Shown here: positions 32,333 to 37,415 of the stretch, in pieces
Numbering within the stretch: the stretch's first letter is position 1
Layout: every line of letters begins with the position of its first letter
Assembly (NCBI GenBank): GCA_017397885.1
Contig: JAFQHQ010000074.1
Coordinates: forward strand, 1-37,415
Length of the DNA: 37,415 nt
Source of the DNA: Clostridia bacterium
Lineage (GTDB): Bacteria; Bacillota; Clostridia; UMGS1810
Direction: 5' to 3'
Program-made: the position numbers and the translations under genes
The notes under the pieces: generated by a model
What the model saw: the letters and a program-made list of their open reading frames with translations, nothing else
The model's database searches: none
Told to the model about the DNA's origin: nothing

Positions 32333-32506
32333 ATGAATATTATTGAATGCAAAATTATCGGAAATGACAATCTTTTCCCTGTTTGTCCGCGGTGTGAATG
32401 TACTCTTGACAGAGAGTATCAATCATTTTGTGACAGATGCGGACAAAAACTTAAATGGAAAAAATATTATAACGGAAAAGTTTCCGTGAAATATAAAACA
32501 ACATGA
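32333..32506 (+). CDS. Small zinc-ribbon protein
   Basis: The product from ATG 32333 is 57 residues, with two Cys pairs, CPRC and CDRC, separated by 12 residues (VCPRCECTLDREYQSFCDRCG), typical of a zinc ribbon, and a basic C-terminus. The ribosome site is poor (AAAGG only 2 nt before the ATG). An in-frame ATG at 32279 overlapping the XRE stop would add 18 mostly hydrophobic and basic residues and could be coupled to that gene. Function is unknown; the position suggests co-transcription with the XRE gene and the secreted proteins. Confidence 0.6.
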   Translation: MNIIECKIIGNDNLFPVCPRCECTLDREYQSFCDRCGQKLKWKKYYNGKVSVKYKTT

Positions 32507-32539
32507 TTTAATAATATGATAAGAAGGGAGAATTATAAA

Positions 32540-33670
32540 ATGAAAAACAAGAAAAAGTTTTTTGGTATAGTTGTATTTTTGTTGGTTGCGTCCATTGCAT
32601 CGTTCGTTATATTGGGTTCACCAATGAAAGAAAATGCCGCTCATCCGAAGGAATATACGGTGGAAGAGTTTGTTAGTTCTGTTTCTTTTTTAAACAATTA
32701 TCAATCCGCACTCAGCGAAAATTCAGATATGATTCGTAGTTATGTTTCTGAATATGATGCTGAAAATTTAACGTATGAAGAATATATGTCGATCGAAGCA
32801 TACATAATATTTATTCTTGAAAATTCGCCAACTGATGAAGAATTGGCAATTATTAATTCTCTTATGAATGAGGGCCATACAATTCAGACTTTATCGCAGA
32901 TTTATGAATTCTATCTTACTACCAATGAATCTCCCGCTATCATCACCGAAATCGCAGCTCTTGAAAATTTATATTGGGGAGATAACTGGATTGAGAATGC
33001 TTTTAACGATATTACAGATAATGCTCATGGCGTACTTGATATAGAAGATGTAAAAGCATATCTTGAAAATGTTTCTCTTGAGGACATACAATATGCCAAC
33101 ATATTGTGCCGAAAAGGAAAATATACAATCGATGAGATATTGCAGCAAAAGATTAACGGGACAAGCTGGGATGAAATAACCCTTTCGGTATACAGCAACG
33201 TTTCAACCGGCAATATTACCATGTCATCAAATTCAAAAATAAATGCAATTAACACCGCTGTGTCCCAATCAAACATCAGCTTCAATGAAAATCCAATGCA
33301 GTCCTACGAACTTGCGGGATTGCTGTCAAAACATGTTTCTGCTTTGAATTCAGATTATATAACAAAAGAAAATGCGGATGAAATTATTTCGTTGCTTCAG
33401 GAAGAACAAGACAATGCTCTTGTGGATTCTGTAAATGAAATATTAAAATCCTTTGACCTTCCCACATCGTTCATGAATTATGAACAGCAAAAAGAATATT
33501 TCAACACTAATAATGAAATTGCAAAAGAAAACGGCTTAAAAGATAAAGATATACTACTGCTCAGGCAAAAAGGATTTTCCATGGCTGAAATTGCAGAAGA
33601 ATCCTGTGACTATGACGGAAAAATTCTTCATTTGCTCACTAAGCTCAAATCTGCAAGGGAGGTGGCATAG
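32540..33670 (+). CDS. Secreted or membrane-anchored protein of unknown function
   Basis: The 376-residue product begins with a basic stretch and one hydrophobic segment (KKFFGIVVFLLVASIASFVIL), an uncleaved anchor or signal peptide. The rest is acidic, helical and exported. It contains motif-like segments of the form Y-T-x-D-E-I plus G-x-S-W-D-E-I (KYTIDEILQQKINGTSWDEI) and QKGFSMAEIAEES, suggesting a repeated helical unit. AAGGGAG lies ahead of ATG 32540, and the gene ends 2 bp before the YD-repeat gene. That close coupling suggests it assists export, folding or action of the YD-repeat protein, but this is inference. Confidence 0.7.
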   Translation: MKNKKKFFGIVVFLLVASIASFVILGSPMKENAAHPKEYTVEEFVSSVSFLNNYQSALSENSDMIRSYVSEYDAENLTYEEYMSIEAYIIFILENSPTDEELAIINSLMNEGHTIQTLSQIYEFYLTTNESPAIITEIAALENLYWGDNWIENAFNDITDNAHGVLDIEDVKAYLENVSLEDIQYANILCRKGKYTIDEILQQKINGTSWDEITLSVYSNVSTGNITMSSNSKINAINTAVSQSNISFNENPMQSYELAGLLSKHVSALNSDYITKENADEIISLLQEEQDNALVDSVNEILKSFDLPTSFMNYEQQKEYFNTNNEIAKENGLKDKDILLLRQKGFSMAEIAEESCDYDGKILHLLTKLKSAREVA

Positions 33671-33672
33671 CA

Positions 33673-36600
33673 ATGACAAAAAAATCTTTGTTATACTCAT
33701 TAATATTTTCTTTGTTGCTTGTTTTGGCATTTACACTTTCTGTAAATGCTTCAACCTCAGATAGTATTGCAATCTTCTATTCTAAAAGAGCAATGGGTCT
33801 CGGAAGCGGATATTACGCTCCGAATGTATCGGATGTCGAAGATTTTGTTGATGTTTCAAGGGGTGATGTAGTCATAAACGAAACTGATTATGTCATTAAG
33901 GGAAGAAACGGTTTTGATATCCCCATAGTCCGTTCGTATAATCCTGACAGATTACCGGGATTCGTTTTTCAGTTTGATGATATGGGAAGTGTTGATAAAC
34001 CTGTCAGAATAGGTATTTATTACATCAATACATCCAATAACAAAAGAATTCTTGTGGGGTTTAAGACCGAGGCTTCAGCCTATGAATACAGAGATGGAAT
34101 AACAGGAGTAAACCACCAGGAAATAACTGAAAATGATAATTACAGCGATTGGTTTTACGCCATTGAAAAGCTTGAAGATTCTGCCGGGGATTATTTTTAC
34201 GAAAGAGATACATCAAGGGAACCGATTTTAATTACAAATGAAGTTTCAAAAGAGAGAGGAGTGCAGACATATTGCACTAATGACCAGTATGTAAACATTG
34301 GTTCAGGTTGGGCTATTGCCAAACCAAGTGCAGTATATTTGTATGATGAATACAAAGGGAATTATTATACTCATTGGCTAACTTTTTGTGATATATATGG
34401 AAAATATACTAATATAGAAATATGTATTTATGAAGATGATGATGACGATGTTGATGTTGAGGAGTTTACAGGTCATGTTAATGTCGAATCTCACCGTGAA
34501 TATACATCTGAGTTTGTAAATGACGATGATATCTCTCAAATAGCAACACATTCGGTTGGATTTGAATACAATTATATGATAAAAGATAATTCCGGACTTA
34601 CATATTATTTTTATTATGCCACAAGAAATCCTGATGCTTTCTTAAGAGGAATATCCGATAGGTTTGGTAATGTTTTTTCTTATGAAGAACAACGTTCGGG
34701 CAGTGGATATTTTGCATGGACCGACTGTGCAACAGGAATTAAATATACCATTTCTCCGGACGGTATAATAATGCAAAACGGTGAATTATCAACAGAAATT
34801 GTTTCGTATGTTTACAGTGATATAAACAGCGACGGTGATGTTGGTGATATATTTTCGTGTGATAACCAATACCGGTTGACAGTACATAAAAACGATTCTC
34901 TTTCTTCCGAAGGAACCGATAGTGATAATTATGTCATATATAATATGAGTAAGTATTATCTGATGAGTGAATTGTTTTGTCCTCAAGGTGGCAGAGACCC
35001 CATTCCGGAAGATCTTATGCGGGCATCACATTATATAGAATCCATTGAATACTCAAACGGACTGACAAAGCATTATGAACTGATCAGACGAGGTACAAGT
35101 TCACGTTGCAAATATGATGTGTCTAAATCATATGAAAGTTTTAATGATATAGACTATAATAAAAAAGAATATGAATATGACGGAACATCCATTGTACCAT
35201 CAGCATCCAACCGTACAGGCTCATTCAGAGTTGACAGTGCAAGAATGAATGAATACATTTCCGGTTCAAGTAAAAAAGGGTACACAAATTATACTTTTGA
35301 TACCAAAGGGAGATTAACTCAAAAGAAAGCATATCAGGGTAGCTCACGATATCTCACCGAAGATTATACATATAACTGCGATTGTTTTGATTCTCCCGCT
35401 AAAACCGTTAAAGTAACCAAAAACGGTAATATAACCACAACCAACACATATGATAAATACCACCGCCTGACAAAATCGGTATATGGAGATACCCAAACCG
35501 AATACATCTACGGTGATAATAATATTATCACAGAGTCTACATCTAAAAAAGATGCTTCAACGATTATAAAAACCGTAAACACACCTACCGAAGACGGTAA
35601 ATCGATAGCTGAGTCTGCTGTTTATGAAAATGATGTGTTAAAATCCAAAACCACATTTACATATAACTCCGATGGAACTGTTGCGTCTCAGTCTGTGTAC
35701 CGTACAAATGAAGAAAATGTAACAACTGATTATTCATACCAATACGGACAAGACGGAAGCACGACTGTTACTCAAACGGTTTCGGGAGTAACAGATGCAG
35801 ACAATGCCAATGAAACAAACATTTCCACTCAGATAACAACCGATGTTTTTGGAAATGTAACCAAAACCAAAGATGCCAATGGTAATGAAACACTATTTGA
35901 ATATGATTTGCTTCTTCGTCCCACAAAGACAACAAATGCAGACGGTTCAATAGTTTCAGTTTCATATAATGATGTTTCAAACGAAACAACTGTGACTGAT
36001 GCAAGGGATAATTCATTCCGCTACAAATTTGACCCATGGGGCAATTGCATAGAATATGCATATCTCGTATCGGGAGAATATATTCCGCTCGAATCAGCAG
36101 AGTATGATTATGCTCACAGACTGAATAAATACCGTAGATATAATAGTGGTACTCAATATTATGATGTTGTGTATACCTACGACAAACGTGACAGAGTTCT
36201 CACCGAAACTGTTGAAGATTCATCAGGAACAGATATAAGCATTGCAACATATACCTACACAGATACACAAGCTTCTGATTACACACCTCTTTTTGTTACA
36301 ACAATGCAGATGTCAGACGCTAACAATACATTTGCAAAAACAGAAATTACAACCGACTATTTGGACAGAACAGTTTCGAAAAAACTTATCGACACAGATG
36401 GAAATGCAAGAACATATTCATATACACATGACTATTTCGGTAATGTGCTTACTTCTACTGCTCCCGATAATTCAACCGAAACCTACACCTATGACCACGC
36501 AGGCAATGTTCTTTCCTACACAAATCAACTTGGTAACACAATGACCTATGCATATGATATGTCGGGACTCAATACGTCCGTAACAGACTTTATGAACAAT

Positions 36601-37415
36601 ACAACTGTCTTTACTTATGATAAACTTGGTAGAAAAATTAAAACCACATCCCCGTTTACAGATACTGCAACAACAACATCTAAAACATACTATGATGCAA
36701 ACGGCAATGTGATAAAAGAAGCTGTTCAGATTTCTCAAGACGGATTCAGAACAACAGACTATGCCTATGACAATATGAACCGTCTGAGCTTCACGACAAC
36801 TCATCCTACCGCAACCACATCGGAAATCACACAATATTTTTATGACAAAATCGGAAATGTTACACATATGTTTACCGGTTTGACTGCTCCCTTGGAATCA
36901 ATTGAAAGCATTCCGGAGAATTCGCACTATGCTTCATACACATATGATAATTTGAACAATTGTACATCTGTTGGCGGAACTCTGACCTCATACACCGAAT
37001 ATGAGTATGATAATTCCGGAAATGTAATTTCAAAAGAAACGTATGATGGTGATTTTTCATATGAGTATGATGCTTTCGGAAATGTTATTGCGGTATATGA
37101 AAATTATGAGCTCACCGACACTTTCGGGTACAATGCCATTGGTCAGCGAACCTATATGAATGACAGCACAGGCACAACAACCTACACTTATGACGATTTC
37201 GGTAATTTGACAAGAGAGTCAAAAGGTGATATAGTAAAGACAAGTACATATGATGCTCTCGGACGAAGAACCGGTTTCAATGTGGGTTACGGAAACTCAA
37301 CCATTCTTTCAAACACCTATAGCTATGACATTGTAGGAAGAATGACCTCTGCAACATCAAATGGTGAAACCATAGATTATACTTATGACTATAACGGAAA
37401 CTTACTTACCGAATC
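33673..37415 (+). CDS. YD-repeat (Rhs/WapA-like) secreted protein, 3' end beyond window
   Basis: The frame is open from ATG 33673 to the window end (1247 codons, no stop). A signal peptide (SLLYSLIFSLLLVLAFTLSVNA) is followed by an N-terminal region with the typical Rhs opening GFDIPIVRSYNPD (about residue 85). A long series of YD-like repeats starts near residue 580: YTFDTKGRLTQKK, YTYDHAGNVLSYTN, YAYDMSGLNTSVTD, YEYDNSGNVISKE, YEYDAFGNVIAVY, YTYDDFGNLTRES and others. Such repeats build a shell that can enclose a toxic C-terminal domain, or they form adhesins. The C-terminal part, which would tell, is outside the window. AGGGAGGTGG precedes the start. Gene order puts it in the XRE operon downstream of agr. 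Confidence 0.92.
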   Translation, partial: MTKKSLLYSLIFSLLLVLAFTLSVNASTSDSIAIFYSKRAMGLGSGYYAPNVSDVEDFVDVSRGDVVINETDYVIKGRNGFDIPIVRSYNPDRLPGFVFQFDDMGSVDKPVRIGIYYINTSNNKRILVGFKTEASAYEYRDGITGVNHQEITENDNYSDWFYAIEKLEDSAGDYFYERDTSREPILITNEVSKERGVQTYCTNDQYVNIGSGWAIAKPSAVYLYDEYKGNYYTHWLTFCDIYGKYTNIEICIYEDDDDDVDVEEFTGHVNVESHREYTSEFVNDDDISQIATHSVGFEYNYMIKDNSGLTYYFYYATRNPDAFLRGISDRFGNVFSYEEQRSGSGYFAWTDCATGIKYTISPDGIIMQNGELSTEIVSYVYSDINSDGDVGDIFSCDNQYRLTVHKNDSLSSEGTDSDNYVIYNMSKYYLMSELFCPQGGRDPIPEDLMRASHYIESIEYSNGLTKHYELIRRGTSSRCKYDVSKSYESFNDIDYNKKEYEYDGTSIVPSASNRTGSFRVDSARMNEYISGSSKKGYTNYTFDTKGRLTQKKAYQGSSRYLTEDYTYNCDCFDSPAKTVKVTKNGNITTTNTYDKYHRLTKSVYGDTQTEYIYGDNNIITESTSKKDASTIIKTVNTPTEDGKSIAESAVYENDVLKSKTTFTYNSDGTVASQSVYRTNEENVTTDYSYQYGQDGSTTVTQTVSGVTDADNANETNISTQITTDVFGNVTKTKDANGNETLFEYDLLLRPTKTTNADGSIVSVSYNDVSNETTVTDARDNSFRYKFDPWGNCIEYAYLVSGEYIPLESAEYDYAHRLNKYRRYNSGTQYYDVVYTYDKRDRVLTETVEDSSGTDISIATYTYTDTQASDYTPLFVTTMQMSDANNTFAKTEITTDYLDRTVSKKLIDTDGNARTYSYTHDYFGNVLTSTAPDNSTETYTYDHAGNVLSYTNQLGNTMTYAYDMSGLNTSVTDFMNNTTVFTYDKLGRKIKTTSPFTDTATTTSKTYYDANGNVIKEAVQISQDGFRTTDYAYDNMNRLSFTTTHPTATTSEITQYFYDKIGNVTHMFTGLTAPLESIESIPENSHYASYTYDNLNNCTSVGGTLTSYTEYEYDNSGNVISKETYDGDFSYEYDAFGNVIAVYENYELTDTFGYNAIGQRTYMNDSTGTTTYTYDDFGNLTRESKGDIVKTSTYDALGRRTGFNVGYGNSTILSNTYSYDIVGRMTSATSNGETIDYTYDYNGNLLTE

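Noticed and set aside
36472-36867. Minus-strand Cys-rich ORF within the YD-repeat gene
   Set aside because: It is complementary to repetitive YD codons, which create cysteine- and valine-rich shadow frames. It has no ribosome site.

Overview
The window looks like chromosome of a low-GC, spore-forming member of the Clostridia (Firmicutes/Bacillota). The support is AT-rich intergenic DNA, strong AGGAGG-type ribosome sites, textbook TTGACA-17-TATAAT promoters, an alpha/beta-type small acid-soluble spore protein gene, and a 24-residue SpoVM-like peptide gene. I saw no rRNA, tRNA or CRISPR array.

Layout. (1) 1-5560: a broken gene fragment at the left edge, an AraC-type regulator, then a marR-ABC-ABC operon for a heterodimeric exporter with an operator-like palindrome on the marR promoter. 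(2) 5570-9120: a spore-flavoured stretch holding a long stem-loop over the start of a two-helix membrane micro-protein, the SpoVM-like peptide, a protein with two SSB-like OB folds, the SASP gene, and an asparagine-synthetase paralogue whose ATP-binding motif is broken. (3) 9160-13260, minus strand: a DHHW/AlgJ-like protein and an MBOAT/AlgI-like acyltransferase (a surface O-acetylation pair), an acidic lipoprotein, and a TetR regulator. (4) 13340-21075, plus strand: an aromatic amino acid operon in the order pheA, aroB, aroC, aroE-aroK fusion, aroA, tyrA, DAHP synthase, with a strong promoter, a 17-bp operator-like palindrome and a 20-bp-stem terminator. No dehydroquinate dehydratase gene is in the window. 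(5) 21074-28691: a probable catabolic locus, with a glycoside-hydrolase-like protein and two paralogous FAD oxidoreductases facing a PocR-AraC regulator, then a small membrane protein and an SGNH esterase. Two intergenic repeat elements sit here, one with perfect 38-bp inverted arms. (6) 28799-37415: an agr-type quorum-sensing locus in the order response regulator, kinase, AgrB, and a cysteine-free AgrD-like peptide. It is followed by a dense set of palindromes and an operon of an XRE regulator, a zinc ribbon, a secreted protein and a large YD-repeat (Rhs/WapA-like) protein that runs off the right edge.

How it may work together. The first block couples a MarR sensor to its own drug or lipid exporter. 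The aro block makes chorismate and commits it to prephenate-derived Phe and Tyr. The right-hand block is the most interesting: a complete peptide-signalling circuit directly upstream of a YD-repeat surface or contact protein, with a sequence motif from the agrB promoter recurring at the promoter of the YD-repeat operon. That suggests, without proving, density control of a contact-dependent or surface system. The agr genes look AT-richer by eye than the aro operon, so this block may have been acquired horizontally.
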